A stretch of DNA of 64,000 nucleotides. Source: Fulvivirga maritima (GTDB lineage Bacteria; Bacteroidota; Bacteroidia; Cytophagales; Cyclobacteriaceae). Of the stretch, positions 36,263 to 44,541 are shown one piece after another. The notes below the pieces were generated by a model. That model saw only the letters and a program-made list of their open reading frames with translations, searched no databases and was not told where the DNA came from. Both the position numbers and the translations under genes were made by a program. The stretch is from assembly GCF_021389955.1 (NCBI RefSeq), contig NZ_CP089980.1, forward strand, positions 1,425,501 to 1,489,500, written 5' to 3'. Position 1 is the first letter of the stretch, and each line of letters opens with the position of its first letter.

Positions 36263-36814
36263 ATGAAAGATCCCGCTTTATATTTCATAGCCCTAATACC
36301 GCCCAGTCCTATTAAAGAAGATGCGCAGCAGTGGAAAGAATACTTCAGTGATAACTATAATTCTAAAGCGGCCTTAAAATCGCCTCCGCATATCACTTTA
36401 CACATGCCTTTTAAGTGGAAAGAAGAAAAGGAAAATCGAATAATAGAAGCCTTAGAGCAATTGGCCTCTACCTCTCAAAAATTTGAATTAGAGATGGATG
36501 GTTTTGGAGCTTTCGAACCTCGTGTAATCTATATGGCACTCAATAAACCGGAAGGGCTGAGCCTATTATATAAAAATCTACAGTCAGTAATGAAAAGAGA
36601 GCTGAATATATTTAATGCAGACTATAAAAACAGAGGATATCACCCTCACCTTACTGTGGCCTTTCGTGATTTAAAAAAAGCGAAATTTATGGAAGCCTGG
36701 CCTGAATTTAAAGACAAGAAATATAATGCTAACTTCCAAGTAAGTGATTTCCATTTACTAAAGCATAACGGAAAACACTGGGATGTTTATCAGGCTTTTG
36801 ATCTTAAGCAATAA
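36263..36814 (+). CDS. 2'-5' RNA ligase family protein (2H phosphoesterase)
   Basis: 184 residues from the ATG at 36263. The frame is open to a TTG at 36233, but that codon lies inside the MITE-like element and is an unlikely start. Two HxT motifs define the 2H phosphoesterase superfamily: His43-Ile-Thr45 in PPHITLHMPF and HPHLTVAF about 85 residues later. Relatives (ThpR) hydrolyse cyclic phosphodiesters or ligate tRNA halves in vitro; the natural substrate is unsure. Cytoplasmic, with no signal peptide. Its promoter must lie in or before the MITE-like element, so insertion may have changed its expression. Confidence 0.88.
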   Translation: MKDPALYFIALIPPSPIKEDAQQWKEYFSDNYNSKAALKSPPHITLHMPFKWKEEKENRIIEALEQLASTSQKFELEMDGFGAFEPRVIYMALNKPEGLSLLYKNLQSVMKRELNIFNADYKNRGYHPHLTVAFRDLKKAKFMEAWPEFKDKKYNANFQVSDFHLLKHNGKHWDVYQAFDLKQ

Positions 36815-36821
36815 GGCAAGT

Positions 36822-37313
36822 CTAAAACTTAAGCTCGTCTATTTTGCTTTCAGAAGTAAACTTCATGCTTTTTATATCATCACCTTGCTCTACATGCACC
36901 AGATTAACTTGGTCATCATACACTTCGGTGAGTATACTGTTAAAAACCCTTACAGACTTTAATTGATCGACACCGTCTAGTTGCAAATAGCAATAGATAG
37001 CATCATTCTCCACTTCATGCCCCAGGTATTTAGGTAATACCTCTTTACCATTAACCGTTACTTTGAAGCGATTTTTGAGGTATTCTTCTAATAAATCATC
37101 TGTTTTTCTTCCTTTTCCAGGATTAGTAATATCTAAAAAAGGCTCTTTTAATGATTGCCTGAAAGACTTTTCCCAATCATCAATAAAAATATGGTGCGTA
37201 AACTCCAGGCTATGATTTTTTTGGTTGAAATTGATTTCACAAACACTCACGTGCATAGGGTGAAACCATTCACTGCCAAAAAACACAACCACTAACATGA
37301 AATACTTTAACAT
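36822..37313 (-). CDS. DUF6702 family exported protein
   Basis: 163 residues: a short hydrophobic N-terminus (YFMLVVVFFGSEWF), then HPMHVSVCEINFNQKNHSLE, the hallmark opening of DUF6702 (an HP-x-x-VS-x-x-EI segment). The mature part is beta-rich with LEFTHHIFIDDWEKSF. Function unknown. Members frequently sit beside HupE/UreJ and M1 peptidase genes, as here: the HupE gene starts divergently 65 bases away. The His-rich opening (HPMHV, HH) could bind a metal, but this is inference. Confidence 0.8.
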   Translation of the reverse strand: MLKYFMLVVVFFGSEWFHPMHVSVCEINFNQKNHSLEFTHHIFIDDWEKSFRQSLKEPFLDITNPGKGRKTDDLLEEYLKNRFKVTVNGKEVLPKYLGHEVENDAIYCYLQLDGVDQLKSVRVFNSILTEVYDDQVNLVHVEQGDDIKSMKFTSESKIDELKF

Positions 37314-37339
37314 TGATATAAATGTTTTATCAATTTGGA

Positions 37340-37347
37340 CAAATATA
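37340..37347 (-). promoter_or_regulatory. Predicted -7 box of the DUF6702 gene
   Basis: TATATTTG on the minus strand, a full match to TAnnTTTG, 26 bases before the ATG, in the divergent promoter region shared with the HupE/UreJ gene. Confidence 0.4.
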
Positions 37348-37378
37348 GCCTAAACTTGCCCCTTATAATAAAATCAAT

Positions 37379-37963
37379 ATGACCCAATTTCAATTATATT
37401 TCGAATTAGGCCTTGAACACATCCTGGACATTAATGGCTATGATCACATCCTATTTGTTATTGCCTTATGTGCCATATATCTATTACACGATTGGAAACG
37501 CATTTTAGTTCTGGTAACAGCATTTACTATTGGTCACTCCATTACGCTGGCACTCTCCACATTAAACATAGTTAATTTTAATAGTGCAGTAATAGAATTT
37601 TTAATTCCTGTCACTATTTTTCTAACTGCTATGAGCAACATTCTCAAAAAAGAAAGGATGTTCTCTACCAAGCTTATACAAACCAATTACATATTAGCAT
37701 TATTCTTTGGACTAATACATGGACTTGGTTTTTCGAATTATCTAAAAAGCCTTTTAGGTCAAAATAAAAACATTGTATCACAGCTATTTGCCTTTAACAT
37801 CGGTTTGGAAGTAGGCCAAATAATAGTAGTTGCAATTTTTCTACTAATTAGTTTTATATTCGTAGATCTTATAGGCGTTCAGCGACGAGACTGGCGCATC
37901 GTCATATCATCAGCTGTAGCTGGCATAGCACTTATGCTCATGTTTGAAACAAAATTTTGGTAA
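37379..37963 (+). CDS. HupE/UreJ family membrane protein
   Basis: 194 residues with about six membrane segments. Conserved His/Asp positions: GLEHILDINGYDHILFVIAL (17-36), TIGHSITLAL, and LIHGLGFSNYL. HupE/UreJ proteins are proposed nickel or cobalt permeases, but this Bacteroidota branch occurs beside M1 peptidases and DUF6702 rather than hydrogenase or urease genes, and none of the latter is present here. It is followed directly by the first M1 peptidase gene (14-base gap), so an operon is likely. Confidence 0.85.
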   Translation: MTQFQLYFELGLEHILDINGYDHILFVIALCAIYLLHDWKRILVLVTAFTIGHSITLALSTLNIVNFNSAVIEFLIPVTIFLTAMSNILKKERMFSTKLIQTNYILALFFGLIHGLGFSNYLKSLLGQNKNIVSQLFAFNIGLEVGQIIVVAIFLLISFIFVDLIGVQRRDWRIVISSAVAGIALMLMFETKFW

Positions 37964-37977
37964 CTAAAAAAATAAGA

Positions 37978-40206
37978 ATGAGGAAACTAGCACTTGGTTT
38001 AATTACACTATTTGCTTGCCAGGCATCCTTTGCGCAGGATAAACCATGGCAAGGCAAATTTGAACAGCTCGGCACGGAGCTACCCACTCCTAATGAATAC
38101 CGAACCGGCTCTGGTGCTCCGGGAAATGCTTATTGGCAACAGCAAGCCAATTATGACATAGAGGTAGAGCTTAATGATCAAAACCAAAGCATTACCGGTA
38201 AAGAAAAAATTACTTATATCAATAATTCACCTGATGCCCTTAGCTACCTGTGGGTACAGCTAGATCAGAATGTAAGAGAACAAGGCACTAATACTTTAAA
38301 AGTAGGTCAGTTTAACCTTAGAGATTCTCTTCCTGCTAAATTTGCCGCTCAGGGCTTAGGCATGACTGATTATGATGGTGGTTTCAAAATTAAATCAGTA
38401 AAAGATGATTCAGGAAAAGATCTGAAATACATCATCAATAAAACTATGATGAGAGTGGATCTACCTGAAAAATTAAAATCAGGCGAGTCTTATACTTTCG
38501 GAATTGACTGGAGCTACAACATTAATGACCGTATGGAAGATGGTGGTCGTAGTGGTTTAGAATACTTCCCTGAAGATGATAACTACTTATATACTATCGC
38601 TCAGTTTTATCCTAGAATGGCCGTTTATGATGACTATGAAGGATGGCAAAACAAGCAATTTTTAGGCAGAGGTGAGTTCGCTCTTACCTTCGGTGATTTT
38701 GATGTTAAAATTACTGTTCCTGCTGATCATATTGTAGCCTCTACAGGTACGCTTCAAAACCCAAAAGATGTACTTACTAAAGATCAGCAAAAAAGATTTG
38801 AGCAAGCTAAAAAGTCTTTTGATAGCCCGGTAATCATCGCTACTCAGGCAGAAGCAGAAGCCAGAGAAAAAACAAAGTCTAGCAAAAAAGCCACTTGGTA
38901 CTACCATGCTGATAATGTAAGAGATTTTGCTTTTGCAACTTCAAGAAAATTCATTTGGGATGCTCAGGCAGTTAAAATAGGAGATAAAACTCCTTTAGCT
39001 ATGTCTTACTACCCTAAAGAAGGTAATCCTCTTTGGGAAAAAGAATCAACTAAAGCGGTTAAAAACACGCTAGAGACATACTCAAAATATACTATCGATT
39101 ATCCTTATCCTAAAGCCATTTCAGTACATGCGGCTTCTATAGGTATGGAGTACCCAATGATCTGCTTCAACTTTGGTAGACCTAACCCTGATGGTACTTA
39201 TAGTGATCGATTAAAATATAGAATGATTGGTGTGATCATCCACGAAGTGGGCCATAACTTCTTCCCTATGATCATTAACTCTGACGAGAGACAGTGGACC
39301 TGGATGGATGAAGGATTAAACACTTTCGTTCAATACAGAACAGAACAGGAAACTTATGATGAGTTCCCTTCAAGAAGAGGTCCTGCTGCTAACATAGTTG
39401 ATTACATGAAAGGCGATACTAAATACATCAGACCTATCATGACTAACTCAGAGCAGATAGTACAGTTTGGAAACAATGCTTATGCTAAACCAGCTACTGC
39501 CTTAAATATCTTGAGAGAGACGGTAATGGGCCCTGAACTTTTCGACGCTGCTTTTAAAGAGTATGCTACCCGATGGGCATTTAAACACCCTAAGCCTGCT
39601 GACTTCTTCAGAACTATGGAAGATGCCTCTGCTATAGACCTGGACTGGTATTGGAGAGGTTGGTTCTACTCTGTAGACCATGTAGATATTTCTATTGATG
39701 AGGTGAAGTGGTTTACCATGAGAGATGAAAAGGCTCAAGTTGAAAACAAAGGCAAAAAGGTTAAAAAAGGTGATTTAGCTGAAAAAGAAGCTTCAGAAAA
39801 TGCTATGGATTTCAGTAATGGTCCCGAGCCTTTTTCTTTAATAGAGACTGATCCTCGTTACTACGGAGAGTTCCAAAATAAAATAGATGACAAGGCGGTT
39901 ATGGCCAAGTTTGCTGACAAGAATTTCTATCAGGTGAAATTCCAAAACAAAGGTGGACTTGTAATGCCTGTTATAGTGGAATTCACTTTCAAAGATGGCA
40001 GCAAAACCATTGAAAAAATACCAGCTGAAATCTGGAGAATGAATGAGCAGTTTGCTACTAAAGTATTCGCTTTTGATAAAGAAGTAACTAACATCACGCT
40101 TGATCCTAACTTGGAAACAGCAGATACTGATGTAGAAGATAACTACTTCCCTAGAGAAGAGTCTACTTCTAAATTTGACCAGTTCCAAGAGAAAGAAGGC
40201 AAATAA
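37978..40206 (+). CDS. M1 family metallopeptidase, first of a tandem pair
   Basis: Exported zinc aminopeptidase-like protein, 742 residues from the ATG at 37978, which directly opens a signal peptide (KLALGLITLFACQASFAQ). An in-frame TTG at 37957 overlaps the HupE gene and is unlikely. The zinc site is complete: HEVGH, 18 residues, then Glu in MDEGLNTF; the exopeptidase motif appears as GMEYP. The C-terminus ends SKFDQFQEKEGK without a sorting domain. It is closely related over its whole length to the next gene, sharing GPEPFSLIETDPRYYGEFQN among other stretches. Co-directional with HupE. Confidence 0.93.
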   Translation: MRKLALGLITLFACQASFAQDKPWQGKFEQLGTELPTPNEYRTGSGAPGNAYWQQQANYDIEVELNDQNQSITGKEKITYINNSPDALSYLWVQLDQNVREQGTNTLKVGQFNLRDSLPAKFAAQGLGMTDYDGGFKIKSVKDDSGKDLKYIINKTMMRVDLPEKLKSGESYTFGIDWSYNINDRMEDGGRSGLEYFPEDDNYLYTIAQFYPRMAVYDDYEGWQNKQFLGRGEFALTFGDFDVKITVPADHIVASTGTLQNPKDVLTKDQQKRFEQAKKSFDSPVIIATQAEAEAREKTKSSKKATWYYHADNVRDFAFATSRKFIWDAQAVKIGDKTPLAMSYYPKEGNPLWEKESTKAVKNTLETYSKYTIDYPYPKAISVHAASIGMEYPMICFNFGRPNPDGTYSDRLKYRMIGVIIHEVGHNFFPMIINSDERQWTWMDEGLNTFVQYRTEQETYDEFPSRRGPAANIVDYMKGDTKYIRPIMTNSEQIVQFGNNAYAKPATALNILRETVMGPELFDAAFKEYATRWAFKHPKPADFFRTMEDASAIDLDWYWRGWFYSVDHVDISIDEVKWFTMRDEKAQVENKGKKVKKGDLAEKEASENAMDFSNGPEPFSLIETDPRYYGEFQNKIDDKAVMAKFADKNFYQVKFQNKGGLVMPVIVEFTFKDGSKTIEKIPAEIWRMNEQFATKVFAFDKEVTNITLDPNLETADTDVEDNYFPREESTSKFDQFQEKEGK

Positions 40207-40228
40207 GAAGTTACATTATATTCGTTTG

Positions 40229-40258
40229 AAAGCCACTCCATTCTGAGTGGCTTTTTTT
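40229..40258 (+). terminator. Terminator between the two M1 genes
   Basis: A 10-bp stem (AAAGCCACTC, 40229-40238, with GAGTGGCTTT, 40245-40254) around 6 bases, followed by T residues. The second M1 gene therefore probably has its own promoter in 40259-40405, where I could not identify a convincing one. Confidence 0.85.
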
Positions 40259-40405
40259 ATTTATGGGTATAACACCACCTTCTAAAAGTGAAATTCACCC
40301 TTAAGCCCACTCCCAGGGTCCTTATTGTAATTTCAATACTTATCCACAAAAAAAATTAACTAGCTTTGTATACTACACCGTGAAATTTTAACCAGACTTA
40401 ATTAT

Positions 40406-42931
40406 ATGAGAAAGATTCTACTCACTGTAATGGCTATTGCAGCCTGGAGTACTTCCTGGGCTCAGGAAGATTGGGGACAAAAGTTTGAACAACTAGGCCA
40501 ACAATTGCCTACTCCTAACGTGTACAGAACAGGATCCGGAGCACCGGGAGTAAAGTATTGGCAACAGCAAGCAGATTACTCTATTGATGTAACCATTAAT
40601 GACAAAACCCAGGAACTAACAGGTTCTGAAACTATTAAATATCATAATAATTCTCCTGATGTGCTGAGCTATCTTTGGGTACAGCTAGATCAGAATGTTA
40701 GAGCAAAAGATAACTTAGACGATGCCACCAGCACTGGCACTGTAAGAGACTCTTTGCCTGCCAAGTTCTTCCAATCTCAAATGGGAACTGATGCTTCTGG
40801 TTATGAAGGGGGTTATAAAATAAAAGCCGTTAAAAGTGAAAGCGGCAAAGACCTTGACTATGTCATCAACCGTACTATGATGAAAGTAAACCTGCCTGAA
40901 CCTTTAAAATCTGGTGATAGCTATACTTTCAAAATCGATTGGTCTTACAACATTTATGACCGCATGATTATAGGAGGAAGAGGTGGTTATGAGTACTTCC
41001 CTGAAGATGATAACTACGCCTACACATGTGCACAGTGGTACCCTAGAATGGCCGTTTATGATGACTATGAAGGCTGGCAAAACAAACAATTCATTGGCCG
41101 TGGTGAGTTTGCCCTGACCTTTGGAGATTTCGAAGTAAACATTACTGTGCCAGAAGATCATATAGTAGCTGCTACAGGTGTATTACAAAATGCCAAGCAA
41201 GTGCTTTCTAAAACACAAATGGAGCGTTTTGAAAAGGCTAAAAAGACCTATGACAAACCTGTGTTTATAGTTACTGAAGATGAAGCCAAAGCGAACGAAA
41301 AAACTAAGGCCAGCAAAACCAAGACATGGTCTTTCAAAGCTGATAATGTAAGAGACTTTGCCTTTGCATCATCAAGAAAATACATTTGGGATGCTCAGGC
41401 AGTGAAACTACCAACCACTACGCCATTGGCTATGTCTTTCTATCCTAAAGAAGGAAATCCGCTTTGGGCTGATGAGTCTACTAAGGCCATTAAAAACACA
41501 CTTGAAATATACAGCGAAAGAACTTTTGACTACCCTTACCCGGTAGCCATTTCTGTGAATGCTGCTAATCAGGGAATGGAATATCCTATGATCTGCTTTA
41601 ACTATGGCAGACCTGTTGATGGCACTATTTCACCAAGATTATTAGATGGTACCGTTAGCGTAATAGTACACGAAGTAGGGCACAACTATTTCCCTATGAT
41701 CGTGAACTCTGATGAGCGCCAGTGGACATGGATGGATGAAGGTCTTAACACCTTCCTGGAAAAAGAAACTAAGCGCGAGCGTTATCCTGACCTAGATCTT
41801 GACTGGGGAACTCCAAAAGGCGTAATCAGATACATGAAAGGTGATACCAAATATATTACCCCTATCATGACTAACTCTGAGCAGGTAAAGCAATTTGGCT
41901 ATAACGCCTATGGTAAACCATCTGCGGCTTTAACAGTACTTAGAGAAGTAGTAATGGGCCCTGAGCTTTTCGATGCAGCCTTCAAAGAATATTCTAACAG
42001 ATGGATGTTTAAACACCCTAAACCAGCTGATTTCTTCCGTACCATGGAAGACGCCTCTGCTGTAGACCTTGACTGGTTTTGGAGAGGATGGTTCTATTCT
42101 GTAGATCATGTAGACGTGAACCTGAGCGATGTGAAATGGTTTAAGATGAGAAATGAAAGTGGCGATGTAGAAAACAAAGGCAAATCTGTTAGCGAAGCGG
42201 ATCTGCAGTCTGGTAGTAATGGTGCCATGGACTTCAGCAAAGGGCCTGAACCTTTCTCACTTATTGAAACTGACCCAAGATATTACGGTGAATTTCAAAA
42301 TAAAATTGACGACAAAGCTGTAATAAAGAAGTTTGCTGATAAGAACTTTTATCAGTTAAAATTTGAAAACGAAGGAGGTTTAGTTTCTCCTCTAATTGTG
42401 AAGTTTACCTTTAAAGACGGCACATCTACCACAGAAACTATTCCTGCAGAAATATGGAGAATGAATGAGCAGGAAGTGACTAAAGTTTTTGCTTTCGATA
42501 AAGAAGTTACTGACATAGTAGTTGACCCTGAAGAAAAAACAGGAGATACTAACACTGAAGATAATATATTCCCAAGAGAGCCTTCACTTTCAAAATTTGA
42601 GCAGTTTAAGAGCAAAATAGATGCAGATGCCAAAGTAGATGTAGAAGGTGAATGGAATTTAACTATAGATATGCCTCAGGGAAAAACTACCGGAACTATT
42701 GCTATTAAGAAAAAGAGAAACAAATATTCTGGTACAGTAACTACTGAAGGCAATTCAGAAAAAAGAGAGCTTACTTCTGTATCCTTAGAAGGAAATGTGC
42801 TAAAGTTTAGCTTCGAAGCATCTTCAGGTACATTTATGGCGGAAAGCCAGGTAATAGTGGAAGGAGACCAATTTAATGGTACAATGACACTAGGATCATA
42901 TGGAGATTTTGACGTAATTGGAACGCGATAA
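40406..42931 (+). CDS. M1 family metallopeptidase, second paralogue with extra C-terminal domain
   Basis: 841 residues with a signal peptide (ILLTVMAIAAWSTSWAQ). It parallels the first paralogue throughout, including the complete zinc site (HEVGH-x18-E in NSDERQWTWMDEGLNTF) and GMEYP. It then adds about 95 residues (VDVEGEWNLTIDMPQGKTTG through GSYGDFDVIGTR), a beta-rich domain of the type found at the C-terminus of several Bacteroidota exported hydrolases. The region between the paired zinc residues and the C-terminus differs most at YPDLDLDWG versus YDEFPSRRG. Probably a tandem duplication followed by domain gain or loss. Confidence 0.93.
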   Translation: MRKILLTVMAIAAWSTSWAQEDWGQKFEQLGQQLPTPNVYRTGSGAPGVKYWQQQADYSIDVTINDKTQELTGSETIKYHNNSPDVLSYLWVQLDQNVRAKDNLDDATSTGTVRDSLPAKFFQSQMGTDASGYEGGYKIKAVKSESGKDLDYVINRTMMKVNLPEPLKSGDSYTFKIDWSYNIYDRMIIGGRGGYEYFPEDDNYAYTCAQWYPRMAVYDDYEGWQNKQFIGRGEFALTFGDFEVNITVPEDHIVAATGVLQNAKQVLSKTQMERFEKAKKTYDKPVFIVTEDEAKANEKTKASKTKTWSFKADNVRDFAFASSRKYIWDAQAVKLPTTTPLAMSFYPKEGNPLWADESTKAIKNTLEIYSERTFDYPYPVAISVNAANQGMEYPMICFNYGRPVDGTISPRLLDGTVSVIVHEVGHNYFPMIVNSDERQWTWMDEGLNTFLEKETKRERYPDLDLDWGTPKGVIRYMKGDTKYITPIMTNSEQVKQFGYNAYGKPSAALTVLREVVMGPELFDAAFKEYSNRWMFKHPKPADFFRTMEDASAVDLDWFWRGWFYSVDHVDVNLSDVKWFKMRNESGDVENKGKSVSEADLQSGSNGAMDFSKGPEPFSLIETDPRYYGEFQNKIDDKAVIKKFADKNFYQLKFENEGGLVSPLIVKFTFKDGTSTTETIPAEIWRMNEQEVTKVFAFDKEVTDIVVDPEEKTGDTNTEDNIFPREPSLSKFEQFKSKIDADAKVDVEGEWNLTIDMPQGKTTGTIAIKKKRNKYSGTVTTEGNSEKRELTSVSLEGNVLKFSFEASSGTFMAESQVIVEGDQFNGTMTLGSYGDFDVIGTR

Positions 42932-42950
42932 CGTTTTAGTTTTTACATAT

Positions 42951-42989
42951 AAAAAAGGCTGCCTTACATACCGTGAAGCAGCCTTTTTT
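42951..42989. terminator. Bidirectional terminator between the M1 and peroxiredoxin genes
   Basis: A perfect 12-bp stem (42951-42962 with 42978-42989) with A and T runs at its outer ends and a 15-base loop. It serves both convergent genes. Confidence 0.85.
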
Positions 42990-43006
42990 CATTCGATTCA
43001 ATTAAA

Positions 43007-43633
43007 TTAAACGTCGGTTAATCTCAAGTATGGTTTCACTTTTTCATAACCAGGGAATCTTTTATCTGCCTCTTCATCAGATACAGAAGGTGAAATCACT
43101 GCTTTATCTCCTTTATTCCAGTTAGCAGGAGTAGCCAGCTGCTGATTAGCAGTAAGCTGTAAGCTGTCAATCACTCTTAATAATTCGTCAAAATTTCTAC
43201 CAGTAGATGCAGGGTAAGTAAGCAAAAGCTTAATTTTCTTATCCGGACCTACTATAAATACTGATCTTACTGTAGCCTTATCAGATGCATTAGGGTGCAT
43301 CATACCATAAAGATTAGCTATTTCCTTATTAGGGTCAGCTATGATAGGGAAATTCATCACACAATTTTGTGTTTCATTAATATCCTTAACCCACTCATGG
43401 TGAGAGTCTATATCATCTACACTGATAGCCATCATCTTCACATTTCTCTTATCAAACTCAGGCTTATATTTAGCAGCAGTACCCAGCTCAGTAGTACACA
43501 CTGGCGTAAAGTCTGCAGGGTGAGAAAATAACACTCCCCAAGAGTCTCCTAACCATTCATGATAGCTAATGGTACCTTCAGTAGTTTCAGCGGTAAAATC
43601 AGGGGCTATATCGCCCAATTTTAAATCTGCCAT
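43007..43633 (-). CDS. Peroxiredoxin of the 1-Cys (Prx6) type
   Basis: Reduces hydrogen peroxide and organic hydroperoxides. It is 208 residues, the length of the Prx6 group rather than the shorter 2-Cys AhpC type. The peroxidatic Cys46 lies in HPADFTPVCTTELGTAAKY. The other visible cysteine (ETQNCVMNFP, about 90) does not match a standard resolving cysteine. The long C-terminal arm (NWNKGDKAVISPSVSDEEA) is typical. Monocistronic, between a bidirectional terminator and an upstream gap that holds a 17-bp palindrome, a candidate operator for a peroxide-sensing regulator. Confidence 0.94.
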   Translation of the reverse strand: MADLKLGDIAPDFTAETTEGTISYHEWLGDSWGVLFSHPADFTPVCTTELGTAAKYKPEFDKRNVKMMAISVDDIDSHHEWVKDINETQNCVMNFPIIADPNKEIANLYGMMHPNASDKATVRSVFIVGPDKKIKLLLTYPASTGRNFDELLRVIDSLQLTANQQLATPANWNKGDKAVISPSVSDEEADKRFPGYEKVKPYLRLTDV

Positions 43634-43672
43634 GATTTTAAATTTTTGATTTAAGTTTCCAAATCCTTTTTT

Positions 43673-43689
43673 CCTTTGATAATCAAAGG
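43673..43689. promoter_or_regulatory. 17-bp palindrome upstream of the peroxiredoxin gene
   Basis: CCTTTGATAATCAAAGG: 8-bp arms around one base, fully symmetrical, 40 bases upstream of the start codon. On the minus strand its TTTG could double as a -33 box. Candidate site for PerR- or OxyR-type control; not tested. Confidence 0.45.
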
Positions 43690-43750
43690 TTACTACTCTT
43701 TAACGTATGAGATTTTTGATAGTTGGCTTTTTTTAAATAATCTGAATAAA

Positions 43751-43790
43751 AACAAAAAACAGGCCCTTCTACTAAGAGAAAGAGCCTGTT
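43751..43790 (-). terminator. Terminator of the ZnuD-associated lipoprotein gene
   Basis: A stem AACAGGC (43758-43764) with GCCTGTT (43784-43790), extended by imperfect CTTCT/AGAAAG pairing. On the minus strand a T run follows. Confidence 0.65.
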
Positions 43791-43822
43791 CTGGCGATTA
43801 AACCTAAACCGTTTATTTTAAA

Positions 43823-44419
43823 TTATTCTACTTCTATATTCCAGGTAAGATCTACATCAGACAATCCATCTTCAGTAGTGGTAGACTGAGACTTTAAATT
43901 TGGCTGGTGCTTAAGCACAATGCGGAAGTCTCCTGATGCTGCATCACCGGTGGTCCAGCTAGTGATTAACCCTACAGGAAGTGCGTTTACATCAACATCC
44001 TCGTAGTTAACATCATTATTTCTATTTCCAGCTCCTATATTTCCAGTACCTTGAGGGTCAGTAAATAAACCTTCAGTAAATCCGAAGAAAAACATATGTG
44101 CGTCACTTTCTTCGTTTATTTCGTCAGTGATTTCTTCATTTTCATCACCCACAGTATTCTTTAAAGACATTGTTAATTCATACTCAGTATTAGCTTGTAG
44201 TACAATATCCTCTTGTGTAGCCGGCTCAGTACCTTCTCCATCAGGGTCAAGATAAGTAGCCGTTACTACATCACCTCCCTGAGCAGGAGTAAATGTGAGT
44301 GTAATCTTATTAATCACTTCTTCCTCGTTTTCTGCTTCAGGCACATCATCATCACTACATGAAGTGAAAAGCACTGTGAATAATAATAAAACAGGAATTG
44401 TAATTCGTAAAAATTTCAT
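43823..44419 (-). CDS. Lipoprotein partner of the ZnuD-like receptor
   Basis: 198 residues from the ATG at 44419, which places the signal peptide and lipobox LFTSC (Cys21) at the N-terminus; the frame is open further upstream. After the lipidated Cys comes an acidic stretch (SDDDVPEAENEEE), then a beta-rich domain with VTATYLDPDGEG, YELTMSLKN, a segment HMFFFGF, SWTTGDAASGDFRIVLKHQP and a final DLTWNIEVE. It resembles the family often annotated as type 1 periplasmic binding fold protein, which follows ZnuD-like receptors in Bacteroidota. Many relatives carry a His-rich acidic N-terminus; here only the acidic part remains. A metal-binding role is inferred. Its promoter bears the same palindrome as the receptor gene. 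Confidence 0.75.
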   Translation of the reverse strand: MKFLRITIPVLLLFTVLFTSCSDDDVPEAENEEEVINKITLTFTPAQGGDVVTATYLDPDGEGTEPATQEDIVLQANTEYELTMSLKNTVGDENEEITDEINEESDAHMFFFGFTEGLFTDPQGTGNIGAGNRNNDVNYEDVDVNALPVGLITSWTTGDAASGDFRIVLKHQPNLKSQSTTTEDGLSDVDLTWNIEVE

Positions 44420-44456
44420 GTGTTGCTGCATTTTCGTTTCTAATAAATTCTCAATG

Positions 44457-44464
44457 CAAATATA
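44457..44464 (-). promoter_or_regulatory. Predicted -7 box of the lipoprotein gene
   Basis: TATATTTG on the minus strand, a full match to TAnnTTTG, 37 bases before the ATG at 44419. The palindrome at 44472-44486 lies directly upstream, inside the expected -33/-7 spacer. Confidence 0.45.
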
Positions 44465-44471
44465 TAGCATT

Positions 44472-44486
44472 TGCAACAACGATGCA
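44472..44486. promoter_or_regulatory. Operator candidate, copy B
   Basis: TGCAACAACGATGCA, 13 of 15 bases identical to the perfect palindrome upstream of the ZnuD-like receptor gene (46983-46997). It lies over the core promoter of the lipoprotein gene, a position suited to repression. Confidence 0.5.
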
Positions 44487-44541
44487 TTTATTTTGCGTGA
44501 AAGGTTTAATAAATATTTAAGTTGCCTTAATTTAAGATATG

